Shown: positions 22,686 to 33,983 of the stretch, piece after piece
How the letters are laid out: the number at the start of each line of letters is the position of its first letter
How positions within the stretch are numbered: the first letter of the stretch is position 1
Notes under the pieces: generated by a model
What the model saw: the letters and a program-made list of their open reading frames with translations, nothing else
The model's database searches: none
What the model was told of the DNA's origin: nothing
Translations under genes and position numbers: made by a program
Source of the DNA: CAYOFF01 sp964403415
Lineage (GTDB): Bacteria; Patescibacteriota; Gracilibacteria; Absconditabacterales; Absconditicoccaceae
Assembly (NCBI GenBank): GCA_964403415.1
Contig: CAYOFF010000003.1
Location: 14,389-78,388, forward strand
Length of the DNA: 64,000 bases
Direction: 5' to 3'

Positions 22686-23714
22686 ATGCGCATAGAGGTT
22701 TCACGTCGTCGTTTGATCGTGAAGGTATTCGTACTAACCGTGCTCTTTAGCGGTATTTTGTTTTTTCTGTATAAAGGTGAAACTCCTGCGCTTCCTGGTC
22801 GCTGAAATCATACTTCTATTGAAGATAGCGGCACTGAAAAACCTTGACCATATCTCCCCTGAGATGATTTTTCGTGAGCTGCATTCACCTGATCACTGAG
22901 TGGCCTCAAAGAGGAGGTAGATGCAGATCTCCAAGAAATCCTCAACTCCCTCTGACTCACTGAGCACAATAGCGCTATTGTAGAAGCCATTGCGCGCAAA
23001 AAATATACAGATATGTGTCGTGTTTTTTGATCGTTTTGTCAGGTCGTCAATTGGGACTGATCGTTTAGCTTTCAGGAACACTACTACTACCAAGGGTTGT
23101 TTATTAGTTTGAGTAGGTACTTAGACAAAACCGTGCAATACTCTCCCCATTTCAGTCAAAACCTTTCTCGTATTACATTCTACAAAGACAATACCTGAAG
23201 AAGATGATGAGCAGATCACACCAAAGTAAGAATAAATACAAAAATTATTCCTACCAATAGAGAATTTTGGGAGGTCCTCTCTCACGAAGCTGGACACATT
23301 ATCGACTTCAGTAGTATGAGATGATGAGTTACACCTGCTCTAGATCCGGCGTATACAGAGTTTGGTAGACCACAGTTTTATGTAGATGATCCATCGCTTG
23401 AGTTCTATCGCCTCAGTCGAAAAAATGAATTTGTTAGACATGCCGACGCAAGTTACAAAGATTTTGTTAGTTGATATGCCATGGAAGATCCTTTTGAAGA
23501 TCTTGCTGAGACATTCAATATGTACATCAATCATTACGATCTTTTTATTCGTATGACCTCCACAAGTGATATTCTCAAAAAGAAGTTTTCTTTTGTAGAA
23601 CGTCTCTTCCTTTGATACAAGTGACATCCCCTTATTCCACAGAAAACTAGCTCACTCGATCCTACCGAAAGATTCCGAGACACCACCAAACTTTATACGG
23701 AAGTATCCTCCTAA
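22686..23714 (+). CDS. Membrane-anchored zinc metalloprotease (HExxH)
   Basis: 342 residues. A signal anchor (VKVFVLTVLFSGILFFL, about 13-29) with basic residues before it puts the rest outside. LSHEAGHIIDFS carries the HExxH zinc motif (His200, His204); DPFEDLAETFNMYI about 80 residues later offers the third, glutamate ligand of gluzincins. The C-terminal end is Pro/Thr-rich. Substrate unknown. ATG at 22686 chosen because an upstream in-frame ATG (22611) lies within the hairpin repeat. The next gene starts six bases after its stop. Confidence 0.8.
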
Positions 23715-23720
23715 GATCCC

Positions 23721-25331
23721 ATGGCAAAAGCATATCTAGACGTCCTCGAGGTTAAACAGAACCATCCTTATTGGTTCAAATTTTTTCGTATGCTTCCTGG
23801 AGCAATGACATCTATTATCCTTTTGGCTATGCTTACTGGGTATGGATTGTTTATACGAGGAGAAGCAACCACGCTAAGACCGCTTATTTTTGGAACACTC
23901 ATCATCGTTATGATTTATTTCATTCGATGGTTGATTAGATGATTTGAGTATACTCTCTATACGCTTCCTGCCCTCTTCAAACTCGTCTCGTACAATCGTA
24001 CAGATTTTTCTCCCGTTATTTTTCCCTCTGCATCTGCCACACTCAACACTACGCAACAACGCCTTCAAGAAAAACTCCCCTGAGATCTCCAAGCTCATGA
24101 AATTATCCATCGGTTCATTCTTCCGATGGTCAATGAGTCATATGAAATTATTCATGAAACACTCACTAATCTCCAAAAAAGCTCATATCCATTACAATCT
24201 CTTGCTATTACGATATGATGAGAAGAAAGGAAAAGCGAACATTTTCTTGCTGTTTGGGAACGTGTGTCTCGTGAATTCTCTGATGTTTTTGGATATCTTT
24301 CTCATACCCTTCACCCTGCTGACCTTCCCAATGAACTTGTAGGGAAATGATGAAATATAACGCGAAGTGCTCACCAAGAGTATCAAAAAGTGCTTGATCA
24401 TTTTTGAGTTACTCCAGACAAAATACTCGTAACGACACTGGATGCTGATAGTAATATAGACCCTCAGTACCTTCCTGTACTTACCTATACATACCTTACT
24501 ACTCCCGATAGAAAGAAAAAATCATATCAGCCGATTATTTTCTTTTATAATAATTTTTGGGACGCTCCATTCTTTAGTAAGGTGGTAAGTTTGTGTAATA
24601 CCTTCTGGATCATGTTCAATGCTATGAAAAAATATGGCACGAGAAATTTTTCGACGCATGCCCAACCACTTGATGGATTGATTGAAACATGATTTTGGTC
24701 TGTGCAAACAATCGTTGAAGATGGGCATCAATACTGGAGAAGTTACTTTGCATTTGATGGTGACTACGAGTGCGTCCCGGTTTTTGCCAACGTCTATCAG
24801 GATGCAAACCTTCATGAGACATTTCTCAAAACTGCCGTCGCTCAGTACAAACAAATGAGAAGACGATCACATGGTGCCGAAGATGTTGCATATGCATTCT
24901 GCGCATGGATAGAACGTCGTAAACGCGTGCCATTTTGAAGAACACTCTATGATGTCATGAGACTTCTGGAAGCAATTGTTCTCCGATCCACACTCCATTT
25001 GGTTTTGATGTGATGAATCTGATTTTCATTGATCAAAGATATTGAGATCAATACATTTATTAGTCTCGGCGCATTTGTAGGTATGTGCATGAAGTTTTCG
25101 TATGTTATTATGACGATTTCTATTATCCTGCAATTGCTTTACTGTCCATGGCATAAACTCCCCAAAAGAGACTGGCGGAAAGCTGTTATCTTTGCAATAC
25201 TCTACATTCCCCTTGCAGGGCTTGTTCTCGTAAGCTTCAGTTGAATCCCTGCATTTCAGACACAGATTGCACTTATGATTAATAAGCCTATGAAAAAGTT
25301 TAACGTCACAGAAAAAATAAGAAAGACATAA
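23721..25331 (+). CDS. GT2-family membrane glycosyltransferase
   Basis: 536 residues. N-terminal membrane pair (TSIILLAMLTGYGLF and LIFGTLIIVMIYFI, about 30-72), a GT2-type catalytic region and C-terminal helices (about 435-515). Catalytic signs: VTTLDADSNIDPQY (DxD near residue 240), TIVEDGHQYWRSYF (the ED acid/base motif) and AQYKQMRRRSHG (the Q..R(R/W) motif). This layout fits processive or lipid-linked glycosyltransferases that build surface polysaccharide. Acceptor and donor unknown. Probably in an operon with the preceding protease. Confidence 0.8.
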
Positions 25332-25388
25332 AGTACACGCATACAAAAAGCATACAAGATATATTTTTTATCCACTCCTTCGTTACAG

Positions 25389-26405
25389 ATGTCGCTCACC
25401 CTACCCGATCGCTCACAAGTACTTGCCGCACTCGCAGCCTGCCAAAACGAGGCAGATATCCAATCATTTCATCAAGCATACCTTGGTAAAAATGGTGAGA
25501 TCAATCTGCTTTTCAAGGCGCTCAAGGATCTCTCCCCTGAAGATAAAAAACTCTACTGATGACAAATCAAAGAGCTTTTTGATGCTGTTGAAGAAGCATT
25601 TTTTGCTAAGCAAACCGCCATCAAAAGACATGCGTGGGATGCGTCATTATCACAGGAGTATATTGATACCACAACGCCATGATTATTTCCCGAAGAGGGA
25701 CACCTTAGTCTTCAAAGCAAAGTGAGAAAACATGTTGAAGAAATTTTTCTTGGTATGGGCTTCCACATTGCATATGGTCATGATATGGTGACGCAGTACG
25801 AAAATTTTTCTTCAGTAAATATTCCTCCGACACATCCTGCTACGGAAATGCATGATACATTTTACCTCAAACAGTCAGATACAGGAGGAAATAAGCTGCT
25901 TATGAGAACTCATACCTCTGCACTCCAAAATGAGCTTATCAAAAGTTATGGTGTCCCATGTAGATGCATCGTCCCTGGCAAAGTATACAGATACGAAAAT
26001 ATGGATGCAACTCACGATTGCGTCTTCTGGCAAATTGAAGGTATCGTGATCGATAAATGAATTTCTATCGCTCATTTCAAACATATGATTCAGCAGATTT
26101 TGAGCGCACTCCTCGAGCAAAACGTTAAGATTAGAATGAGACCAGGATTTTTCCCTTTTGTAGAGCCTGGTTTTGAGATAGACGCTTACTATCAGATGGG
26201 CAAAAAAGCTAAGCGATTAGAAATTCTAGGCGCTGGTATGATTCATCCTCGCGTTCTTGAAGAAGCAGGAGTAGATCCAAAAGAGTACTCTGGATTTGCA
26301 TTTGGTATGGGTATGTCCAGACTTGTTGCACTCAAGTATGGGATTCGCGATATTAGACTTCTCACCAATGGTGATCTCAGATTCGTCAAAAGTTTCAACG
26401 ACTAA
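25389..26405 (+). CDS. pheS: Phenylalanyl-tRNA synthetase alpha subunit
   Basis: 338 residues, full length. The N-terminal coiled-coil arm (about 1-90) precedes the class II catalytic core. Motif 2 region: TSALQNELIKSYGVPCRCI with GKVYRYENMDATHDCVFWQIEG. Motif 3: FAFGMGMSRLVALKYGI. RPGFFPFVEPGFEID is the characteristic PheS block. Normally PheS pairs with PheT as an alpha2beta2 enzyme; pheT is not next to it here and is not in this window. Confidence 0.95.
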
Positions 26406-26433
26406 TATTAAACCACTAGTATTACGTTCAGTT

Positions 26434-27393
26434 CTAGTATAACGACGGGAGTCGACGCCTCCCTCCTGCAAATGCAAGATCTGCTGTAAGATCAAATCAG
26501 ATATATCTTGAGAATCGCTGTTGCGAAAGTTTCTCTTGGTTTCCGTTCCCATCGTATACTTTTCTGAGGATACGTCCTTCTCGAGCACCTATTCTCTCCC
26601 TTGTAATTTTTACGTATGATGGTGTTTCACGTAGCGTCGCACTTAGTAGTACGTGAGATCCTCATGGAGACACCCACGTTCTAAAATAGACTGCATGCTC
26701 ACCGTTATTTTTGATTTCGAACTGTTTGGAGAGTTCAAACATAACTGCATCATCTCACATAATTTCTGATCCATAAAATGCTGGATATCGATGACGGTGA
26801 GATAATCTTTTGGTCACAATGACTTCTGGATTGAGCAGCGCATTCCAAAACAAGAGCGTGCTTGCTCCACAGGCTCCCTCATAAAACATAAATGGTCTTC
26901 ACTGTGAGAGATCACTGCACCATCCCTTGAGCGTTGAAATAAGTCTATTCATATTGAGTCTCTGTTTGGGTGCGAGCATTTTCTTGTCGAGTGCAGAAAG
27001 TGCCAAGAGATAATTTTGCTTTCTGCATGATCAGTAGGTGCTGATATCTCTTTTTGCCGCATAGAACTGTAGATGTGGAAGTGCATGCACCGCTGTAATA
27101 ACTTTGTGAATGTATGTGGGATCACTTTCTTTTTTGAAGTTTTCTATATGCGTACTAGGTGTTGATCTCTTTTTGTCCGTGGTATGTGTAATAAAATTGA
27201 ACGATGCATCTGCTGAATTGTATGAGAACTCTCTTTCGTCCATCACATAGTAGTTGGAGATACTTGTCATGTACGGCAAAAGTGTATCTACCGCCGTGGT
27301 AAGTTCTTGTTGCCCAAACTGCGCATAGCAAGGCGTAAAAAGAAAGCACAAACAGACGATACTGCTGATTAGCGTTCTAGGGATCGTATACAT
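26434..27393 (-). CDS. VanW-like secreted protein
   Basis: 319 residues. A signal peptide (SSIVCLCFLFTPCYAQ, cleavage after about residue 24) is followed by a region of unknown fold and then a VanW-type domain (about 140-270): RLNMNRLISTLKGW, EGACGASTLLFWNALLN, HRHRYPAFYGSEIMGDDAVM and FEIKNNGEHAVYFRTWV. VanW proteins occur in glycopeptide-resistance clusters and widely in Gram-positive-type envelopes; biochemical role unsettled. The last cysteine-containing motif (GACGAS) corresponds to GGVCQVST of typical VanW. Ends with a TAG at 26434. Confidence 0.75.
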
Positions 27394-27576
27394 GAGTGCG
27401 AAAGATGAATAGGATGTATGGGCGTGACTATGTATTTCGTATCAATAGTGTTGACACTCTCTGGAAAATACATGAAAGACATCAATATGCAAGTCATTTT
27501 CACACGACAAGGCATGCATGTACTAGCAATTATACATGAACATCCCTCAATCACCGCTTATACCCTATACAAGCGG

Positions 27577-28830
27577 CTATACGACCACCTCTACGATGTC
27601 CCCTCTCTGCCAAGTACCGTCTTGTGGCAACGTTACCTGAATATAATTGGGTGTCCATCAAGAATGTATGCCTTTTTTCTGCTCTTCTACGAGAACAGGC
27701 CGTGTATGTCATTTATTTTTGGCCACAAATGCCTGCCTTACCTCATCTGCACATGCAAGCAGGCGCTCCATTCTTTCTTGTTTGATAGCAATAGGCAACT
27801 GTCCAGGCAGTTTTCAGGCGGGAACTGACTCTCATTTTACATGGGCAGAGAAGGGGAATCCGTGTACCTTCGTGATTCCATACGACTTTATGCCGTCTAA
27901 TGTCTTTTGAAAGTCTGTTTCTGTCTCACCTGGAAACCCAACAATCAAGTCTGCACCTATACTTATTCGCTCTGCATCTGCTCTTGGTAGTTGTCTTATC
28001 CTCCTCAATACGCGATCCAGAAGTATCTCATCATAATTTCTATTCATCAGCTGAAGTACCGGCGTTGCAAAACTCTGGATTGATATATGAAAATGAGGCA
28101 AAAATCTTGTATCTGAGACAACTTCAAAAAATTTATCATCCAAAAACTCTGGTCATAAGCTGGATATTCTTATTCTCTCGATGGTTGTTTTTGTGAGAAT
28201 TTGCTCTAATAGATCTGAAAATCTACTCTCCTGCGGTTTCCTCGTATGAGAAGCTCATCGAGATGCAAGATTTACTCATGTAATAACAATTTCTTTTCCA
28301 CCTTGATCTGTAAAATGATTGATCTCATCAATGATTTCCTGCGCTGTTCTGTTTCTTTGCGAACCTCTTTTGTAAATTGTTAAACAAAACGTGCAGAATG
28401 TGTCGCATCCCGACTGAATGACTATAAATTTTTTGGTGAATAAGTGCATATTTTGGACGACATCGAGATCTATTTCTGTATTCAAATCGTAGGTTGCCGC
28501 CTCGATTGCGTCTGTCTGTCCTTTGGGATCTTCACCGAGAAGCACTATATGTTCACGCCATGTTTTCAGTGAAGGATAGATCGTATAAAACTTTTCGTAG
28601 TCCATTGCCTCACCTTTCTCGAAGGCGCCACATCACGTTAAATAGAGTTTTTTTCACTCTCTTAGGATGCTTTTTGCGTCTTTTAGTCGTTTCTGTTTTG
28701 CTGTATCTGTGACAACGCACGTAGCCATAATATGTGCGTTCGTATCGGCAAAACCACGCTGAGCAAATGCAGCGAGTCGTCTATTGAGATAGAATTTGTT
28801 GACCTTACAGCCGTAGACCGAATATTCCAT
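27577..28830 (-). CDS. mtaB: tRNA methylthiotransferase, MtaB type (radical SAM)
   Basis: 417 residues. Two-cluster radical SAM enzyme that adds methylthio to ct6A/t6A37 of tRNA. N-terminal UPF0004 domain ligands: YGCKVNKFYLN, MATCVVTDTAKQKR and LTGCGAF. Radical SAM motif: QSGCDTFCTFC (C-x3-C-x2-C near residue 148), then EIVITGVNLASRG and PHFHISIQSF, which match MtaB better than MiaB. A C-terminal TRAM-like strand set ends QRGDIVEVVV. The start overlaps the end of the upstream vWA gene by 26 bases. MtaB rather than MiaB is inferred from the GCKVN and TGVNL motifs. Confidence 0.88.
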
Positions 28831-29809
28831 TTTGGCGTTTCTTGTATGTAATTATACCCCATATCCCCAGCTGAACCACTATTCCACACAGTACGATCCA
28901 GACTATCCACCTATTGATATCTATGATACGGAGCACACGATGTTGGAACGTTGTTTTTTGGAGTGATTTTTTGACGTTTTCTACAAATGGATCGATCTGT
29001 GTTCCTGGCTGGATATGCATGAAATATCCCTCTGTACGAGCTGCGAGTTGACGTAGTAGCTCAGGATTGAGCGGAGCCATTACTACATTTCCTTCTATAT
29101 CTTTACCTACAATTTCGTCTTCACTCCCAATCGCAAGCGCAAATACGGGGACCCCTATCGACTCTACGAGATCCATAAGTCCATACGGATCTAATCCCCT
29201 ACTACTGTCTCCATCCGTAACAAGAAGTATCGCTCCTGGACGTTCTTCACGCGATGCTGCTTGCTGTAGGTTGTCTATTCACATCAATAGTGCATCTCCC
29301 AATGCGGTTCACACAAACATATTGGTTGGAGGAAATTCACTGAGACTGAGGTGTTGTATTCTCTGCATAACCGCTTCTTTGTGTGGAGAAAATGGCATAA
29401 TCATAACAGGAATTCATGAGAATGTAATCATAGATACACTATCTCCTGAAAGTCACTGCAGTACTTTGTTGAGGACATCTTTTGCTACTTGAAATCTACT
29501 CGGCGCAACATCGGTCGCAGCCATTGATAACGAAATATCTAGAAGCACTTGGACATACTGCTCGTTACTTTGTTGTGTAGTTACACCGATAGGAATACGT
29601 AGATCAAGCGGATAGATTACACAGCCTATACATATCAGCCGCATCACTATACGCTGACTCATACGTTTTCGCTGCACAATCTGATGGTTTGGTACCACAA
29701 ACTGTGGCTTCGCTGGGACATATATCAAAATCACCAGTAATGCAATTATGATGCATGACCATAGCAGTCCTCATACGTTTCGCTGAATCTGTGAAACCTC
29801 TATTCACAT
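28805..29809 (-). CDS. vWA-domain (BatA-like) membrane protein
   Basis: 334 residues. Two N-terminal membrane helices (about 12-30 and 50-62), a von Willebrand A domain (about 78-270) and a C-terminal membrane helix (WIVWIVLCGIVVQLGIW). The MIDAS metal site is visible: LLDISLSMAATD (DxSxS) and VTDGDSSRG. Architecture matches the BatA/BatB proteins that usually sit next to a MoxR ATPase; a MoxR is encoded separately at 40392-41522. Its start is the ATG at 29809, and its end overlaps mtaB. Confidence 0.82.
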
Positions 29810-29846
29810 AGTGGGACGCAAGATAAATATCTACAAAAACATTTTT

Positions 29847-30656
29847 CTACGTTGCCAACATAACCCTATCTCATTGCAGTTTGATTAGCCCTTCATTTTG
29901 GAGTTGTACAACAATGCGATCAAATTCTGCGTGCGGTGCATGTGTACGCATCTCTTCTAGGGACACGTCTTTGTGAGCGATCAGATGTCTTACTATTTTT
30001 CCCCTCGCTTGCCTAGGAGAGCCAATGAATGACGACTGCTTGGAGAGCGGTTTTACTCATGTTTTTTTTGCAGTTAGCACAAGTGCACCATAGTCCATAA
30101 CCGCATTGTATCGATCATTTGCTCTTCATTCTGGAATGACTGCCAGAGAGATCTCTTCGAGGTCTTTGAGAGAAATCTCCTCTGGCAGGCCGAGCTCTAC
30201 AATATATACTCTCCTCACGTTGGTGTCAATCACTGGTACGGGCATATTGTATGCAAATGCAAGCAGTGAGCATGATGTATACGGACCAATTCCTGGCAAC
30301 GTGAGGAGAAGCTCTCTGCGTCTGGGCAGAACACCGTTGTGTGCGCTTACGATTTCTTGGGCACAACGTTGTAAGCGCAATACTCTGCTGTTGAAGCCAA
30401 GCCCAGACCACAGCGAGAGCAAGCGATCCTTGGGCGCTTCTGCAAGTGCAGCAAAGGTAGGAAGCGCCTCCACAAACGCTTCAAATTTCGGCACGACTCT
30501 ATCTACTTGTGTCTGCTGCAGCATAATCTCTGACACAAGTACATAATATGGATCTGCCGTGTCCCTCCATGGCAGGTCTCTTTTGTGGATAGCATACCGC
30601 TCTAGAATCTTATTCTGGAGCGCAATGATATGCTCATATGCAACACCTACTCACAT
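29847..30656 (-). CDS. mutY: A/G-specific adenine glycosylase, shortened (no Fe-S cluster)
   Basis: 269 residues; MutY removes adenine mispaired with 8-oxoguanine. Matches: KRDLPWRDTADPYYVLVSEIMLQQTQ split over residues about 22-48 (catalytic Glu in SEIMLQQT), LWSGLGFNSR, TLPGIGPYTS (helix-hairpin-helix) and PVIDTNVRRV (catalytic Asp). The C-x6-C-x2-C-x5-C cluster that follows in most MutY proteins is absent, and the usual Nudix-like C-terminal domain is replaced by about 60 residues resembling a winged helix (VSLEEMRTHAPHAEFDRIV). The start at 30656 restores the normal N-terminus. Glycosylase fold and catalytic residues are otherwise intact. Confidence 0.88.
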
Positions 30657-30672
30657 CCCAATATATGATACT

Positions 30673-30705
30673 ATAAATATCCACACCCTTACAGATGCTA
30701 TTTAT
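30673..30705. repeat. Hairpin repeat, copy 3
   Basis: ATAAATA (30673-30679) and TATTTAT (30699-30705) pair around TCCACACCCTTACAGATGC. It shares ATCCACACCCTTACAG with copy 1 apart from one base. It lies between the stop of the PLD-family gene (30707) and the start of mutY (30656). Confidence 0.65.
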
Positions 30706-30706
30706 G

Positions 30707-31825
30707 CTATTTTGACGCTGCTCGATCTTTTTCAAACTGCCCTACAAAGCGGCGTATATTTGCTTTGTCTGTTAGGATAATACTGACTTCTCTGTTGTTC
30801 TCAATCGCTTGTGTCGAGAAGTTCATACTTCCTACAAGCATATATGCCTGGTCTACAAGAAGCACTTTGGCATGAAGATAGGGAGCTGGAAGTATGCGCA
30901 CGTATGGCGCCAGCTCATCCAGTCGCCCTTTTGCTTGATTGGGAGATACCAGAATCTGTAAACGAGATCCTTGTTTCTCTGCGAATATTTTTAGCCTCTC
31001 TATTATTCACTCGTCTTGTACATACTGCGCAGCAATAACGATCTCGCTCTTTGCAGACTCGATCAATTTCTCTACACGCTCCCTGCATGTCAACGGACAG
31101 ATGAGAAGATTGGGATGAACTGTTTTCTCTGGGATCACTGCTCAGGATCGATCTGCTTGCAGCATATAATCTAGACTTGCAAACACCTCCTTGTCATGAC
31201 CTATGACCCGATACTCTCTATTTTTTCGGAAACTCGTATAGGTAAGATTGGAGGTACTCAGCAGATATGCATCATCTGCTAACGTCACTTTTTCGTGAAG
31301 ATACGATGTAGGTAAATGATCATCAGAACGTACCTGCACACCGCATGCAGTGAGATATTTTTGGAGACTGAGGAATTTTTTGTCTATTGTATTACTTGCA
31401 TATGACTCATATGGGAAAGACTCATGTATCAGTTGTACACTTACTCACTTGTGACGTAGTGCACAAAGTATATTGCGTATTTTTGTATGATCTAACCTAT
31501 AATACCCCATACGCAACCTATATTTGGTATCCTGGAAAAATGCCGTAATACGTTCTTCTGTTCCGTACGGACTGATCATCACCTCTCCACTGAGTGGGCG
31601 AATGTCGCCGACTGTCCATTCTGCAATATCCGTAATTTTGTCACCTTTGCTATCTTTGCCGTACATCTCCTTGTTTCTTTGTTCGATACGCGCTATCTCT
31701 AGGTCTTTTCGTCACCTTCCCCATCTCATTTGCTGACCCCAATCTGTCATTATACCCAGAAATACTCCTGCACAAATGCCCAATGCCCGCATCAGTATAC
31801 GTGCTATGTTTGGTGATTTTTGCAT
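30707..31825 (-). CDS. Phospholipase D-family (HKD) membrane protein
   Basis: 372 residues. N-terminal hydrophobic segment (about 9-24) then two PLD-type halves. Each has an HxKx4D motif: SYLHEKVTLADDAYL near residue 175 and PYLHAKVLLVDQAYM near 320, both followed by the N..t....NRE signature. PLDc-like proteins are lipid-modifying (cardiolipin synthase-like) or nucleases. The membrane anchor and the ISPYGTEERI start of the first half suggest a surface-exposed Nuc/PLD protein. Start ATG 31825 follows a TAG at 31841. Confidence 0.82.
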
Positions 31826-32018
31826 ATCTTTTGTTCAAAACTAAAGGTATTACCTCATATACAAGCCACTTCTCCATTTCAAGACCCTTTTTTACAAAAA
31901 CATTCAAAATTTGCACTATGAAGCGGATTTACGTACAATTATGATAGACATTTATACCAGCAAGAATACCCTCCTGTGAGGGATAGAGAGAGGATGATAT
32001 TTATCTCTTTACACTGAG

Positions 32019-32255
32019 ATGCGAACACAGCGAAAACACTTCTGGTATCGGATCTGAATAGGATTGCTTCTGTTACTTATCTTGATTCTTTTGCTCCGAT
32101 TCGCTTGGACGGTCAACTATAGGCTAACCACCACGAGAGAGCGAGTCATGGGTACGATATGACGAACCATTGTAGGTATTATTGTGCTTGCCATCATTGT
32201 ATGGATTATTATGCTCATCCTCAATCGAGTCTGATCCAAGAATTTTAAACTCTAG
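32019..32255 (+). CDS. Small two-helix membrane protein
   Basis: 78 residues, visible only when UGA is read as Gly (four in-frame UGA). Two membrane helices (IGIGLLLLLILILLRFAW and IVGIIVLAIIVWIIMLIL) joined by a basic loop (RLTTTRERVMG). No family recognised. It ends 13 bases before the Na/Pi symporter gene and is probably co-translated with it. An in-frame ATG at 31941 could extend the N-terminus by 26 residues; the added part is not obviously protein-like. Confidence 0.62.
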
Positions 32256-32268
32256 TTTGTGAAACCCC

Positions 32269-33957
32269 ATGTTTGATATTCGATGACTGCTTGCTGGTAT
32301 ATGAATACTCTTCTTTGGTATGGAGACGTTTGAGTCTACCATCAAAAAACTCAGTGGTCACAAACTCAAAACAATCGTACAAGACTTCACCAATACGACT
32401 TTTAAGTCTATTTTTAGCGGGACACTCATCACAGGGATCACTCAAAACAGCGGCATTGTTTCGCTCTTGGTACTTGCCTTCGTCTCTGCAGGGGTCATGC
32501 AACTCCACAATGCGATCGGTGTTATTCTTGGCGCTAACCTCTGAGGGACACTTGATAGTCTTGTTATTGCGTATATCTGATTTGGAGACTACAGCATTTC
32601 TGCGCTGGGGCTGCCTTGTATTAGTGTGTGATGGCTCTTACTTTTGATCTTTAGAGGAGAAAAAGTTCGCTCTGTCGGCAAGATGCTTATCTGATTTTGA
32701 TTGATCTTCGTCGGTCTTGGCTATATGAAAGAGAGCGTAGAACATCTCAAAACCGTCGTAGACCTCAGCGCCTACAAAGACATCTCTCTTCTTCGGTTTT
32801 TCTTGTTGGGAACTCTTCTTACTGTTGCACTACAGTCTAGCAGCGCCATGATTTTGCTCTGACTTACTGCACTTTCGTCACAAATCATCACCTTCCCCGC
32901 AATGTGTGTTATTATTATAGGAGCAAATATCGGCACAACTTCTACTGCACTTCTCGTCTCTCTTGGTGGAAAGAGCGTCAAAAAACAAGTAGCACGAAGC
33001 CATACTATCTTCAATGTCACGCTTGCGCTCTTGAGTATTTTTCTTCTTGAACGATATATGCGATTAGTCCTGGATGTCTTCAAACTTTCGAACAACCCTG
33101 TCTTTTGAGCAGCATTTTTCAATTTCATTTATAAGCTGAGTGGCGTTATCATCTTTGCTCCTTTTCTCAAGCAGTATGCTCGTCTACTCAAACGAATCAT
33201 CCCTGATGACAAAAGCAGCCTTCCTCTCCAAATCGAACAACTCGCGCTCAAGCAAAACACTGATCCTGCTCTTGTGTGACCACAACTTATCGCGCTTCGC
33301 AACGATTGTAGAAGAATTATTCGCAAAACATTCTCATACAACGTCTATGTATACTGCATAGATCGTGATCTCATGCGTCGTCCTGGCGTGACCTTTGATG
33401 AGATCAAGCAGCATCCCGTTGTACGAAGCGAAGAGCATCAAAAAGAAATTTATGAACAACTTCAGAAAGCATGAGACATCATGCTTGAGCATCTCTTCCC
33501 AATCAAGCATCTCACGCTGAGCACCGAAGATGTTGCACAGATTACTATCATCGAAGATATTATTACCAACTGTATGCAGTCAGCTAAAAACATCAAAAAT
33601 ATTTCTCATGACATTATTGCGCTCAGAGAGATCAATAGCGAGCTTACGAGATGAATATACTCTTCTCTCTACAATCATACCATCAATTTTTACATGCATA
33701 TTGCACATCTCACGGAGTGACATACAGAGACCCTTGAGACTGCTATGGCAGAGCTCAACAAAACATACGATGAAATTCAAAAATATCATGATGATTTTAT
33801 GATGATCATTTCCAAACAAATCGCTGGAAAATTCGTGGAAGAAATACATATTCCTACCATGATCAATATAAACACCTATGCACATCAGTCATTCACCCTC
33901 ATGATGAATGCTGTAGAGACGGCATTTATAGATTCAGATCAGGACCCCAAAAGATAA
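32269..33957 (+). CDS. Na/Pi-cotransporter family protein with PhoU-like C-terminus
   Basis: 562 residues. N-terminal half holds two inverted membrane repeats of the NptA/Na-Pi type: LLAGIGILFFGMETFESTI, SGTLITGITQNSGIVSLLVL and the second copy GTLLTVALQSSSAMILLGLT, with QSSSA the family's signature (the first repeat has QNSG). The C-terminal part (about 340-562) is helical and PhoU-like. The family imports phosphate with Na+ (family knowledge). Internal UGA codons are at membrane glycines. It follows the small membrane protein by 13 bases. Confidence 0.85.
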
Positions 33958-33983
33958 TTATTTTTAATTTTTTGATTAGCCGT

